Below, in pieces: positions 1 through 9,021 of a stretch of DNA of 64,000 nt (the first letter of the stretch is position 1; every line of letters begins with the position of its first letter). The position numbers and the translations under genes were made by a program. Below the pieces are notes generated by a model. It made no database searches, was not told where the DNA came from, and saw only the letters and a program-made list of their open reading frames with translations. The stretch is from Parabacteroides distasonis (lineage in GTDB: Bacteria; Bacteroidota; Bacteroidia; Bacteroidales; Tannerellaceae): positions 62,001-126,000 of the forward strand of contig JAFBIR010000008.1 of NCBI GenBank assembly GCA_021531385.1. Direction: 5' to 3'.

Positions 1-1
1 C

Positions 2-511
2 TATGGCAAGGAGGAATGGCTCGATCGGTTGCCGCCCTATCAAGGGGGAGGAGAGATGATCGCAACTGTCTCTTTCGAGAAAACTACCTTCAATGAGCTG
101 CCTTTTAAGTTTGAGGCCGGTACGCCCGATTACATCGGAAGCACAGCTTTGGCGGAAGCGTTGCGGTATGTCGATCGTTTGGGAATGGATGAGATCGCTG
201 CCTATGAGACAGAGTTACTGCGCTATGCCACAGCCGGATTGCGTACCATCGAAGGCGCACGCATCTTTGGCGAGGCCGCGCAGAAAGGTGCGGTGCTCTC
301 TTTCCTGATTGGCGACATCCACCATTACGACATGGGCATGTTGCTCGACCGTTTGGGAATCGCCGTGCGCACCGGCCACCATTGCGCCCAACCTTTGATG
401 CAGGCGTTAGGCATTGAGGGCACCGTCCGTGCCTCCTTCTCTTTCTATAATACCAAGGAGGAGATTGATACCTTCATTGCCGCTGTCGATCGCGTGCGGA
501 AGATGTTTTGA
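2..511 (+). CDS. sufS: Cysteine desulfurase SufS, C-terminal part (cut by window start)
   Basis: This is the last 169 codons of a PLP-dependent group II cysteine desulfurase, which takes sulfur from L-cysteine for Fe-S cluster assembly in the SUF pathway. The frame is open from base 2, and the start and the PLP lysine lie outside the window. Visible family features are the PPYQGGGEMI segment near the start, the FEAGTP substrate-site segment and the RTGHHCAQP loop; the Cys encoded at 382-384 is the persulfide-carrying residue. The end of the protein (RASFSFYNTKEEID) is typical of SufS. A SufE partner lies far away at 50731-51159. No gene follows for 1.4 kb, so this is probably the last gene of its operon. 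Confidence 0.93.
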   Translation, partial: YGKEEWLDRLPPYQGGGEMIATVSFEKTTFNELPFKFEAGTPDYIGSTALAEALRYVDRLGMDEIAAYETELLRYATAGLRTIEGARIFGEAAQKGAVLSFLIGDIHHYDMGMLLDRLGIAVRTGHHCAQPLMQALGIEGTVRASFSFYNTKEEIDTFIAAVDRVRKMF

Positions 512-881
512 GTGAGGGCATATACCTTTTTATGGATCACTCTCTACCTAAGGTGTCGGCTTCGCCTTGCCTTAGGCTTCGGTCTTATTGGGCTTTCAGC
601 CCGTGATTGGGTTTCGTTTTTTTCTGTAGTAGTGCGCCCAAAATGGGCTCATGAAGGGCGTTTCGACCCTGAATGGGTCGCACCTTGTTAACCGCCTGTC
701 GGAGACTGGCGGGTCGCATGAAAGCCGCCTCTTCTCATCCGACCCTGAATGGGTCGCACCTGTTGATGCTTTGTATGGTTCGACCCCGTTAGGGTCGTGG
801 GTTGGGGGTAGATTTATCCACTCCGCACATCTGGTGATATGCGGTTATCGAAGGTTAGACCCCGTTGGGGTCATCATCGTG

Positions 882-904
882 GAGACGCGCCAGTGGCACG
901 TCTC
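882..904. repeat. Palindromic repeat (GAGACG...CGTCTC)
   Basis: Two 10-bp arms, GAGACGCGCC and GGCACGTCTC, flank a 3-nt loop with one mismatch. From memory, near-identical GTAGAGACGTGCC-type palindromes are dispersed in Bacteroidales intergenic DNA; this is not verified here. Confidence 0.6.
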
Positions 905-1017
905 TACGGTCAATGCTAATGTTTGGCCTTTGTCATTAGTAATGACCAGCACTGAAGATTAGTAATGTATAACCCGCCTTCTTGCGCGCGCACGCACGTA
1001 CATATATTATGTATATA

Positions 1018-1069
1018 ACTCCTAACTCCTAATTTAATATAACTCCTCATTCCTAATTCCTCACTCCTA
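1018..1069. repeat. 7-bp phased microrepeat (AYTCCTM)
   Basis: Heptamers ACTCCTA or ATTCCTA begin at 1018, 1025, 1042, 1049, 1056 and 1063. They are in 7-bp phase apart from one 10-bp interruption. No coding frame uses it. Confidence 0.7.
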
Positions 1070-1458
1070 AATCTAATCTGTCTGTCCGTGGAACATTCCG
1101 TGGAACATCGGGAAAAGAGGCGTGGAACATAGTGTTCCACGGAATTTCGTTGCGCAGTCGGTTTTTGTTAATCGGTTGATAATCATTGTAGAATATAAAA
1201 TGGGGTTCCGTGGAACATTTGTGGAACACTGCTCAACAAAAAGGTATGTAGAATAAAAGGGCGCAAAAGGGGCTAAAACCGCCTTTTTTCGCGCATTTTA
1301 GGAAGCATTGCGCAAAATGTTCCACGGGGAATCATCCTCGTAAACGCTTGATACTCTGTTTTGTTTGGGAATTGGGGAAGGAGCGGACTGCTCAACAAAA
1401 AGGTTCACTTTCTTTGAGCAGTCACCGTGGAACAATAGGGGGTATTTTTGACCCTCGT

Positions 1459-1485
1459 GTCCTGCCGGGCTTGACCCGGCAGGAC
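1459..1485. repeat. Perfect 11-bp-arm palindrome
   Basis: GTCCTGCCGGG and CCCGGCAGGAC flank a 5-nt loop. It is followed by CGCAACGTGTTGCG (1507-1520) and TTGCGGG-TCAAG-CCCGCAA (1542-1560), so three hairpins lie within 100 bp. There is no T-run, so a terminator role is not indicated. Confidence 0.7.
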
Positions 1486-1700
1486 AGCCTGTCAAACGGG
1501 TAGGGACGCAACGTGTTGCGTTAGATAAAACGAGGATGAGATTGCGGGTCAAGCCCGCAAAGACACAGATAGTGAGCCATTTGCGAATGATGCGCAAATA
1601 AAGCAAAGCGAAGTTATGCAGAAAAGTGGCATTTTCGTTGCGCAAACCAACCGCCTTGTTCAGAAAAATGGGGACACGCATCTTTTTCTTGAAGCAATCC

Positions 1701-1730
1701 TTGGTGATTAGGAAAATACGCGTACCTTTG
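1701..1730 (+). promoter_or_regulatory. Candidate Bacteroidetes promoter for the 999-residue protein gene
   Basis: TTGG at 1701-1704 and TACCTTTG at 1723-1730 are 18 bp apart, close to the Bacteroidetes consensus TTTG-N19-TAnnTTTG. Transcription from here would leave a 5' leader of about 150 nt before the ATG at 1885. Confidence 0.5.
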
Positions 1731-1884
1731 TGCTCAAATGTAAGGAACGTTTTCGTGGAGCAGTCGGAAAAGGGGGAAAAAACCCATATTTCCACTCGGA
1801 ATCCGCCTCCCTCTAACGAATCTTTCCCGTGAATAAAGAACGAGTTATTTATAACATATTATTAATTTTCTAAATGTATTATTT

Positions 1885-4884
1885 ATGAACAAAAAGCTAT
1901 TTACACTGGCTGCAGGACTTATCCTTGGTTCTGCATTTTCTGTGGCAAATGCACAGGTTGAGGCTCCGAAGGGAGCTAAGCTGGATGGTAAGACCCTCTA
2001 TTTTTTGGGTACAGATGCAACTCATCTTTTGAAAGCTGAACCAGAGACTGGAACAGTTGACCCCAGCATTAAGTGGACTACTTTTGCGGCGAATGCTGAG
2101 AGAAGTGTTCCGACTGATCTGACCTCGGCTGGTGCAAAACTGATGATGTGGAAAATTTCCGTATCTGAGTATAATGGATCTTATGTAGTAAAATTTGTGA
2201 ACGCTGAGACAGGCCAGGCTCTTTCGTTCAAAGATGCGGACGGAGACGAAGGAATTGAGACTGATCACAAAATAACAGCTGTGAAATGGGAGGCTGTCGA
2301 TGATGTTGATGGAGATGGTGTGCCGGAAGAATATAATGCAGATGGTAGTAATTTCAAGTTGGTCGTAAAAGCAAAGGAGTTGCACCTGACCGGCACAACA
2401 TGGTCAATGGATGATAGCGGAACCGCTGACTTGAAACTCTTTGTTGCTAAAGCAGATGAAAGAGATGATGACAAATTGAACAGTGTGTTAGGTGACGGTT
2501 TCGCTTTGAGTTTTCCCGATGTAGATCCGCAGCCTGCTACCAATATCTTCGATCAAAAATTGACGGCGTATGATTTGACAACAGAAGCGCCTGTGAATGG
2601 TACTTACTATGCCATTTCTACCCCAACTCGCGGTATCACCAATATCGATGATTTCAAGGCTTCTACATTCGTAGCTGTTAGCCCGGTTAAGCACTTTGGA
2701 ATCAACGGTTTGAAGCAAAGCGACGGTGTAGGTTTCGATTTTATCGCTGTGTCTGGACGTGACTTGGTGGACGGAACCACTGAGAAAGAACAAGTTCGTG
2801 TTGAGAATGCTATCTTCGAGGCTTACTATGCTGATCCTGTGAATAAGGAAGGTCAGTACACATTGAAGCTGCCGAAAGTATATGTTAAGTTGGATCCGAA
2901 AAAGGATACTCACACAGAAGTGAAGGATGTTTATGTGGATGCCATCACCACTGTGGGCGTAACTTATGTGACTACCACAAAGGATAAGAACGTTCAGAAA
3001 TTAACAGCCAGCGAAACCAACAAGGTTAAGGCTGCAGATATCTTAAAGACTAACGGTCCTGCTGTATTCAATATCCAATTCTTGAGCGGTAAGGACAACA
3101 TCACTGCTGCTGGAGGTTCTGAGTATGGAAAGTATCTGGGCTTAAGACAGAAATATGACGCTGTAGCAACTTCAGATGTGTATGAATTGTTTGCAGAGGG
3201 TTCGGCTTATCTGAATCTGGATGCTCCGCAGAATCAGTGGGTTGTCAGCGGAGTAAACGGAACAACAATTACTTTTGAGAGCCGTGAGAATGAAGCCGTT
3301 ACATTTAACGCAGAATTACGCAAGACAGATACAGAGAATGTTTATGAGTTGACATCAACTAATGCTACTGATCTTACGTGGGGAACAATGGATAGAGCAG
3401 CAGGTTATATTACCCCAGCGGCAGCTACTAACTTAGCAACATTGGGAACTGTGAAAGTGAAATTGGTGCCGGCTGTTATTGATGCTGCGGCAGGCGTAGC
3501 TGACTTCACAAAAGATGAGTTGGCTAAAAAAGCTGTGCTGAAGTTCAATGTGGCAGATACTTGGACGGCAAGCGAGTTGTATGTGACTGCGAATGCGACA
3601 AATAATTTGGCGGTGACTAAGGAGTCTTCTGATGCAATTGAGTGGACGCTGGTTAAGAATACGGCTGCTACGGATTCTATCACAGACGTTTTGAAGTATG
3701 CTTACCAGGCAACTGTTGATAAGAAGGTGGTTGTAAAGACTGACCGCATGGTGGATAAGGCATTCGTTTCTTATAAGTTGACTACAAAGATAAATGGAGT
3801 GGTGCATTATTTAATGTATAATGCTGGCGCAGGAACCTATGATTTGATACCAGTAACTGCTGGTACTGGCAATAATTTCATCATCAAGAAAAATGTGAAT
3901 GGTACAGTTTCTTTGGTGGTCGTAGGTGCTACTAATTCATATAATACAACAATGGCGAACACTGCGAAGGCACTTGTGTATGATATATTAGGTACTGCGG
4001 TTGCTCAGGATTATGCTGTTGTGCCTAACTTGACAGGTAGCAACCCGATGCCAGTAATTGAGATCACAGAGCCGACAACCTCTTTGGAGACTGTTTCTCG
4101 TCATGCATCCTTCCAGGGCGTAAATGGTGGTTACATCGCTGTTGGTGAAGGAAATCAAGCTGTAATCGCTGCAGCAACTGACGAGGCTGCAAACTTGACC
4201 TTCTGGTTGGATACTGCTGATGTAGAGGAGGTGACACCGTCCTTCTATATCTCTCAATCTCCTTCTGTGTTGAAGGCTAATGTTGCACGTAACTTCTTGT
4301 GGAACCCGGCTGATTCTGCTGAATATTACAACTCAAGCATTGCAAATTACGTATCAAATCCGAAGTATTACTACAATAACGATCCGAGAACCGGTGTATT
4401 GAAGGCAATCTTCAAAGAGGCTACATTGATCAATGCGGATTCGTTGACAACAACGGCTAAGGATAAGTTGGTTGAGGTTGACGCTGAGAATGGTTTGGAG
4501 AACTTTAAGTTCCAGATCTTGTTAGCTGATGAGGCTGTTGAGGGTGAGTACGTCATCCGCAGCGTGGCCGATGGTACTTTCTTGTCCAACGTGAATGGTA
4601 AGCTCTATTTGGCGGATGAAGCAAGCGAGGCATTGGTTGTAACACTTGGCGAGGGCGACGCTACAGCTAACGAGGCAATCGAGGCAACTGGTGTTCAGGT
4701 AATCGGTGGCAAGGGCGCTGTGACTGTACAGGGTGCTGCTGGTAAGGTAATTACGGTAGCTAACGTCTTGGGTCAGACAATCGCTAACCAGGTAGCTGCT
4801 TCTGACAACGTAACGATCGCTGCTCCGGCAGGTATCGTAGTAGTTGCTGTTGAGGGCGAGGCTACGAAGGTAGTGGTTAAGTAA
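1885..4884 (+). CDS. Large exported protein with a sorting-domain-like (DUF6383-type) C-terminus
   Basis: A 999-residue protein of unknown function. Residues 1-23 are a clear signal peptide ending ANA with Gln after the predicted cut. The long middle is rich in Ala, Thr, Val and Asn and contains only one or two cysteines, as in repetitive beta-rich surface proteins. The last 70 residues (GVQVIGGKGAVTVQG..., NVLGQ, APAGIVVVAVEGEATK, VVVK end) resemble the DUF6383 tail known in Parabacteroides and also the type A C-terminal sorting domain of the type IX secretion system. I infer a surface-exposed or S-layer-like protein; the exact fold and ligand are unknown. It stands alone, with its own leader and a terminator at 5044-5086. 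Codon use differs from neighbours, with many GCT, GTT and AAG codons, as in highly expressed genes such as pckA here. Confidence 0.75.
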   Translation: MNKKLFTLAAGLILGSAFSVANAQVEAPKGAKLDGKTLYFLGTDATHLLKAEPETGTVDPSIKWTTFAANAERSVPTDLTSAGAKLMMWKISVSEYNGSYVVKFVNAETGQALSFKDADGDEGIETDHKITAVKWEAVDDVDGDGVPEEYNADGSNFKLVVKAKELHLTGTTWSMDDSGTADLKLFVAKADERDDDKLNSVLGDGFALSFPDVDPQPATNIFDQKLTAYDLTTEAPVNGTYYAISTPTRGITNIDDFKASTFVAVSPVKHFGINGLKQSDGVGFDFIAVSGRDLVDGTTEKEQVRVENAIFEAYYADPVNKEGQYTLKLPKVYVKLDPKKDTHTEVKDVYVDAITTVGVTYVTTTKDKNVQKLTASETNKVKAADILKTNGPAVFNIQFLSGKDNITAAGGSEYGKYLGLRQKYDAVATSDVYELFAEGSAYLNLDAPQNQWVVSGVNGTTITFESRENEAVTFNAELRKTDTENVYELTSTNATDLTWGTMDRAAGYITPAAATNLATLGTVKVKLVPAVIDAAAGVADFTKDELAKKAVLKFNVADTWTASELYVTANATNNLAVTKESSDAIEWTLVKNTAATDSITDVLKYAYQATVDKKVVVKTDRMVDKAFVSYKLTTKINGVVHYLMYNAGAGTYDLIPVTAGTGNNFIIKKNVNGTVSLVVVGATNSYNTTMANTAKALVYDILGTAVAQDYAVVPNLTGSNPMPVIEITEPTTSLETVSRHASFQGVNGGYIAVGEGNQAVIAAATDEAANLTFWLDTADVEEVTPSFYISQSPSVLKANVARNFLWNPADSAEYYNSSIANYVSNPKYYYNNDPRTGVLKAIFKEATLINADSLTTTAKDKLVEVDAENGLENFKFQILLADEAVEGEYVIRSVADGTFLSNVNGKLYLADEASEALVVTLGEGDATANEAIEATGVQVIGGKGAVTVQGAAGKVITVANVLGQTIANQVAASDNVTIAAPAGIVVVAVEGEATKVVVK

Positions 4885-4919
4885 ATCAAGAACTGAAAAA
4901 AATAATTCATAATAAATAA

Positions 4920-5040
4920 GGGATTCCCGTGCGGTGGATGCACCAAGTAGCTTGCGAAAGCGAATAGGCGGGAATCCGGATGTTAATTAGAAATTAAAAG
5001 TTCTTAGTGCGGAGTAATCTCGTGAGAGACGAAAGGCAGT
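4920..5040 (+). other. Possible structured 3' RNA (multibranch)
   Basis: A 9-bp closing stem, GGATTCCCG (4921-4929) with CGGGAATCC (4969-4977), encloses two small hairpins, GGTG-CACC and GCTT-AAGC. A TCTC-GT-GAGA hairpin follows near 5018-5027. The terminator at 5044-5086 comes next. This could be the 3' untranslated end of the upstream mRNA or a separate small RNA. I do not recognise a known RNA family. Confidence 0.4.
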
Positions 5041-5043
5041 CAC

Positions 5044-5086
5044 AAAAAAGGAGCCGTCGGGATGCAACAAGCCTGGCGGCTTTTTT
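5044..5086 (+). terminator. Rho-independent terminator
   Basis: AGCCGTC and GGCGGCT pair across a 16-nt loop, with an A-run before and six T after. It closes the transcription unit of the gene at 1885-4884. Confidence 0.7.
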
Positions 5087-5097
5087 GTCGCCGGTCC

Positions 5098-5391
5098 GCG
5101 CGCCCTTTACTACACGGTGTAGTTGAGTCATCGCGGAGGTGCGCGCCCTTTACTACACGGTGTAGTTGAGTCATCGCGAGGCTGCGCGCCCCTTACTACA
5201 CGGTGTAGTTGAGTCATCGCGAGGCTGCGCGCCCTTTACTACACGGTGTAGTTGAGTCATCGCGGAGGTGTGCGCCCTTTACTACACGGTGTAGTTGAGT
5301 CATCGCGAGGCTGCGCGCCCTTTACTACACGGTGTAGTTGAGTCATCGCGGGCTGCGCGCCTGTTTCTTCACGGGGTAGCTGAGCCGTCGT
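5098..5391. repeat. 43-bp tandem repeat array, six copies plus a degenerate seventh
   Basis: Copies start at 5098, 5141, 5184, 5227, 5270 and 5313 (the last is 1 bp short), with a decayed copy from about 5355. Each unit contains the inverted repeat CTACAC-G-GTGTAG followed by TTGAGTCATCGCG. The ends alternate between two variants, GGAGGT and GAGGCT. The array sits between the convergent 3' ends of the surface protein gene and the 5'-nucleotidase gene. It has no coding frame. Confidence 0.95.
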
Positions 5392-5414
5392 CAGCTGACG
5401 GCAATCCATCCCTT

Positions 5415-6839
5415 TCAGTGGATGACGGAATGCTTGGCGCCTTGGTAATTGATCGTGGGTTGTTTCGAGAGAAAACGGATGATAAGATCAGCCGTTTGGG
5501 TGTAGAGCCGCTGTGCCGGCTTGTCGCTGAGCAGCGGACAGATGGCAGCTACGTAACTGCTGACCATGACGGTGTAATTTTTTTTGCGATTCAGTTTGCG
5601 CCCGGCCTCGTCGTAGATTTGCAGTTGCTTTACCTGAGCCGGATCGGTTTTATCCGCCACTAACCGATAGGAGATGCCCGAAACGTAGGGCGCGCCGCAA
5701 CCATCCGCCGCCCGACATTCGATCACCAGCTGTTCGACCTCCTTGCCTGTCAGCTGATAAAGCAGGCTCTCGTTGCCGAAGGGATCTAAGCGCAACACAT
5801 CGCCTACGGTCATGGGCCCTTTGGGCTGGTTGTCGTAACGCACCCCTCCCGCGTTCAGCAGGGCGATCTCTGCCCCCGATTCCGCCCGATAGGCATCCAC
5901 CATCAAGGCTCCCAACTCCTCGTAGGTGGTCAGATCGGCTTCCGCTTGGGTCAGCACCTGCGCTAAAGCCTCGTTGTGGCTGAAATAATCGAGCATCGCC
6001 GTCGCCAACTCCTGCTCGTGCGAAGCGGCACGCACATCTATCAACTCACTGGTTTTGCTGACCACCTTGCCGTCGGACAATTTAATTTGGGTAAGTGTGG
6101 CGTAGCGCAGTTTGTTCTCAGCTTGCGTGATCAATACATTCCCTTGGAAGGTGTTGCCTGCCACCTTCGTATGTGTGTGTCCCCCGATGATCACATCCCA
6201 AAAGGGAAACTTTTCTGCCCATTGCTGATCCGCCTCATATCCGCAGTGGCTCAACAGGATAGCCACCTCGCAGGAGTCGCACAGGCCGGCATAACGACGG
6301 ATGGTTTCCTCCTCCGGGAGGAAACGTAAGCCTCGCACATTGTCGGGATGGGTGTCTGGCGTGCCTTGCGCCCCGCGCTGCACCACGCCCAACACGCCGA
6401 CGCGTACTCCCTCGCAATCAAAGATCTGGTAGGGGAGCACCGGCATGGGGAGGCTATCCGGCGCGATCAGATTGGCACAGAGGTAACGAAAGGTGGATCG
6501 GCTCGCCTGCCGACGAAAACCCTCCGGCTTCAGGTCGAACTCATGGTTTCCCATCGCGGAGGCATGAAAACCCACCGCATTCATCAGGGCCGTCATGGGG
6601 TAGGAGGGCTCTTTGTAGCGATCGCTGTAGGGATTGCCGGTGCAGTTGTCGCCGGCGGAGAGAATTAACAAAGAGGGATAGAGGGCCCGCAAGCTATCCG
6701 CGATCGCTGCTAACTTCGGGAATTGATCGATCGTGGCGTGCATGTCATTGATCGATAGGATCGTGACCTGTTTCTCCTGTGCCAAACTGGTCAGGCTCCA
6801 AGCGAGGAGCCCGACCAGCGCGATGTGTCGTTTTTTCAT
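5415..6839 (-). CDS. Exported 5'-nucleotidase / cyclic phosphodiesterase (UshA type)
   Basis: A 474-residue metallophosphatase expected to release phosphate from nucleotides in the periplasm. A signal peptide (1-20) is followed by Gln. Metal-binding motifs are SINDMHA (D32, H34), GDN (D64) with TGNP, GNHEFD (N98, H99) and GGHTHTK near residue 220. The C-terminal half is the 5'-nucleotidase substrate-binding domain (NAGGVRYD, DPFGNESLLYQLTG). The length is near that of the shorter Bacteroidetes members of the family. It runs convergent to the 43-bp array. The fucosidase gene lies 15 nt upstream on the same strand, so the two are probably cotranscribed. The exact substrate cannot be read from sequence. 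Confidence 0.9.
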   Translation of the reverse strand: MKKRHIALVGLLAWSLTSLAQEKQVTILSINDMHATIDQFPKLAAIADSLRALYPSLLILSAGDNCTGNPYSDRYKEPSYPMTALMNAVGFHASAMGNHEFDLKPEGFRRQASRSTFRYLCANLIAPDSLPMPVLPYQIFDCEGVRVGVLGVVQRGAQGTPDTHPDNVRGLRFLPEEETIRRYAGLCDSCEVAILLSHCGYEADQQWAEKFPFWDVIIGGHTHTKVAGNTFQGNVLITQAENKLRYATLTQIKLSDGKVVSKTSELIDVRAASHEQELATAMLDYFSHNEALAQVLTQAEADLTTYEELGALMVDAYRAESGAEIALLNAGGVRYDNQPKGPMTVGDVLRLDPFGNESLLYQLTGKEVEQLVIECRAADGCGAPYVSGISYRLVADKTDPAQVKQLQIYDEAGRKLNRKKNYTVMVSSYVAAICPLLSDKPAQRLYTQTADLIIRFLSKQPTINYQGAKHSVIH

Positions 6840-6854
6840 TCGATACGTACCTAT

Positions 6855-8933
6855 TTATCTCAGTTGAATCCGTAGGTTGGAAAGTTCCGTGTCGGTGTGT
6901 TGCGAGGGCAGTCCCGTCTGACGCACCGTCAGCGTATGCGCCTTTCCTGATACCGCTTCTGGCCAAGTGAAGGGCTGGGCATAGACCGTTTGTGCCTCCG
7001 CCGGGCGCAACAGGTAGCCGGTCTTCTTTTCGAAGCGGTTATAGAGACGCAACACGATCTGGTTCTTGCCCTTCTGCAGCGGCAAGAGCACGAACTCCTT
7101 CCGGAAGGTGCAACGATAGGGATTCAGGTGCTTCATCAGCGAAACGCCATTGAGAATCAACTCGATGCCATTGCCGGCACCCACCTCAACCAAGTAGTTC
7201 TGTGCCCGCTCCGATTCAACCTCCTGCATCAAGAAATAGGTCTGCATGATGTTGGCTTGGAACTCATCTTGCTCCTTCTCCACCGGTTGCCAAGTAGCCC
7301 GTTTCGCCGGAGGCGTCTGCAAATCGGTTTGCAGCGTGGAGGGCGCGTCGAAGACGCTGCTGCCCGGGCCGCAGAGGTAACGGGCTCCCCACTGAACCGG
7401 TGCGTTCGGCAGGTTGATCACCTTCCCCTCACCCAAGGTAACCTGTTGCGTCTGACCATCCAAGGTCACCTCGATGGTCTTGCCCGCCTCTTGCGGGGTG
7501 TAGAGCAGCTCCATCCGGCGCAGGCCGCTCTTCTCGATGTTCCAACTGTAGCTGACCGTGCTGCGGTAGTTGCTGTAATAGTCGAAGCAGGAGTAGCTGT
7601 AGTTGGGTGTCGCGTTGTCGGCCGTCAGCAACGCGTTGCCCTTCACCACATTCATTGGCTGCGGCTCGATCGGCTGGTCGAACTGCAGGGTCAATACCTC
7701 GATCGTCTGGTCGTTGAAGGCGGTCTGCGGCACAGTGATGGTCACCACGTTGCCCTTTTGCGTGTGGCTGGTCAGTTGTCCCTCCGCTTTCAACAGTTTG
7801 CGGTTGGGAATCTCCAAGGAGATCTTTCCCTCCGCCGGATATTGACCGGAGAGGATCAGGTATAGCTGGTTCGCTTTGCGTGTGATCTTTCCCCACGCAA
7901 ATTGTTGCCGGAAGGGAGAAGCCTCTGTCGCGTAGATCGCCTCGCCATGCGCTTTCAGCCAGGCCCCCATCTCTTGCAACACCTCCCGCTCGAACGGCAC
8001 CACCGAGCCATCGCCCTTCGGACCGATGTTCAGCAGGAAGTTACCGCCAAACGAGACCACATTAATCAGGCTGCGCAATTTCTCCATCGCTTTGACATGC
8101 GCCTCGCCCCGCTCTTGCCAAGAACGATAGCTCCAGGTCTCATCAAACATGGAGGCCGCACTCTGCCAAGCACATTGCAAAGAGCCCTCCGGGTAGGCAT
8201 TGTCTGCCATCACCGCGAAATCATAATGGTCATTGCCAACCCGGCCGCTAACCATGCAATCCGGTTGCAACTTATGCACCAATTCATACAACTCCTTACT
8301 CTGCTCCGGGGTGTTCGAGCCCATGTCAAACCAAAGCTCCGAGATCGGGCCATAGCCGGTCAGCAGCTCCGTCACCTGCTGTTTCGAGAAGGCATGGTGT
8401 TGTGGCGTCACGAAGTCGCAATTGTGGCTGGAGATGGGATAAGCCTGCGGGAAATGCCAGTCGATGACTGAGTAGTAGAGACCCAATCGGATGCCCCCTC
8501 GCTGGCAGGCATCGGCTAACTCCTTGACAAAGTCCCGTTTGCAGGGCGTCGCGTCGTAGGCATTATAATCGGTTGTCTTTGTGCGGAACATGCAGAAGCC
8601 GTCGTGATGCTTGGTGGTGATCACGATCGAGCGCATCCCCGCCTCTTTCGCTAACGCGACAATCTCATCCGCATTGAAAGCGGTCGGGTCGAAACGAAGG
8701 GCGGTGTCGCCATACCAGTCGCTGAAGATACCGGCAAACGATTGGATTTGCTCGCTGTATCCCCATTTGACCGGTTTACCATCCCATACGCCCCCCAACT
8801 CGGAGTAGAGACCAAAATGGATGAACATGGAAAACTTACTCTGGTGCCAGCGCTGAAAAGCATCGGCAGAAATTTGTGCGTTTACGCCCAGTGTGACTAA
8901 GCAGGCCGCCAGGAAGACAACAATTTTTTTCAT
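6855..8933 (-). CDS. Exported alpha-L-fucosidase, GH29
   Basis: A 692-residue glycoside hydrolase family 29 enzyme that removes terminal alpha-L-fucose, probably from host or dietary glycans. The signal peptide ends VNA with Gln at the cut. The barrel domain shows the FIHFGLYS substrate segment (residues 37-44), KHHDGF (108-113) and ELWFDMG, where D203 is the expected nucleophile. The acid/base cannot be placed reliably because it varies in this family. Past about residue 350 lie C-terminal beta domains, including one with a galactose-binding-like end. It has a divergent promoter region with pdxB and the 5'-nucleotidase gene 15 nt downstream. No SusC/SusD pair is in the window, so it is not part of a full polysaccharide utilisation locus here. 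Confidence 0.92.
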   Translation of the reverse strand: MKKIVVFLAACLVTLGVNAQISADAFQRWHQSKFSMFIHFGLYSELGGVWDGKPVKWGYSEQIQSFAGIFSDWYGDTALRFDPTAFNADEIVALAKEAGMRSIVITTKHHDGFCMFRTKTTDYNAYDATPCKRDFVKELADACQRGGIRLGLYYSVIDWHFPQAYPISSHNCDFVTPQHHAFSKQQVTELLTGYGPISELWFDMGSNTPEQSKELYELVHKLQPDCMVSGRVGNDHYDFAVMADNAYPEGSLQCAWQSAASMFDETWSYRSWQERGEAHVKAMEKLRSLINVVSFGGNFLLNIGPKGDGSVVPFEREVLQEMGAWLKAHGEAIYATEASPFRQQFAWGKITRKANQLYLILSGQYPAEGKISLEIPNRKLLKAEGQLTSHTQKGNVVTITVPQTAFNDQTIEVLTLQFDQPIEPQPMNVVKGNALLTADNATPNYSYSCFDYYSNYRSTVSYSWNIEKSGLRRMELLYTPQEAGKTIEVTLDGQTQQVTLGEGKVINLPNAPVQWGARYLCGPGSSVFDAPSTLQTDLQTPPAKRATWQPVEKEQDEFQANIMQTYFLMQEVESERAQNYLVEVGAGNGIELILNGVSLMKHLNPYRCTFRKEFVLLPLQKGKNQIVLRLYNRFEKKTGYLLRPAEAQTVYAQPFTWPEAVSGKAHTLTVRQTGLPSQHTDTELSNLRIQLR

Positions 8934-8964
8934 GATACGATGTATTATAATCTGTTATACTGAG

Positions 8965-8972
8965 CAAATGTA
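8965..8972 (-). promoter_or_regulatory. Candidate -7 box for the fucosidase operon
   Basis: TACATTTG on the minus strand, 32 bp before the fucosidase ATG, fits TAnnTTTG. No convincing -33 TTTG is seen at the right distance. Confidence 0.4.
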
Positions 8973-9021
8973 AGGATAATTTGGCTAATATCGCGACGAA
9001 ATGCAGAAAGAAAGTAGAAAA

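Larger units (their letters stand above)
512..1884. repeat. Repeat-rich intergenic region without a credible gene
   Basis: I see no gene in these 1.37 kb. It is filled with short repeats. GACCCTGAATGGGTCGCACC occurs at 668 and 741, and related GACCCCGTT-GGGGTC hairpins at 782 and 858. CGTGGAACAT, or its complement, recurs at 1085, 1097, 1119, 1130, 1209, 1318 and near 1424. ACTGCTCAACAAAAAGGT occurs at about 1231 and 1387. Perfect hairpins are also present (listed separately). The open frames here are made of these repeats and have no family-like sequence. The right end carries the leader of the large gene at 1885. Confidence 0.75.

Noticed and set aside
1085-1330. CGTGGAACA motifs as parS centromere sites
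   Set aside because: They resemble half of a parS palindrome (TGTTTCACGTGAAACA), but no complete palindrome is formed and no parAB genes are present.
1298-1795. 165-codon minus-strand frame in the repeat-rich gap
   Set aside because: Built from dispersed repeats and hairpins; no family-like sequence and no promoter.
6990-7865. 291-codon plus-strand frame opposite the fucosidase gene
   Set aside because: Antisense shadow with Leu/Gln/Arg-rich, family-free sequence.
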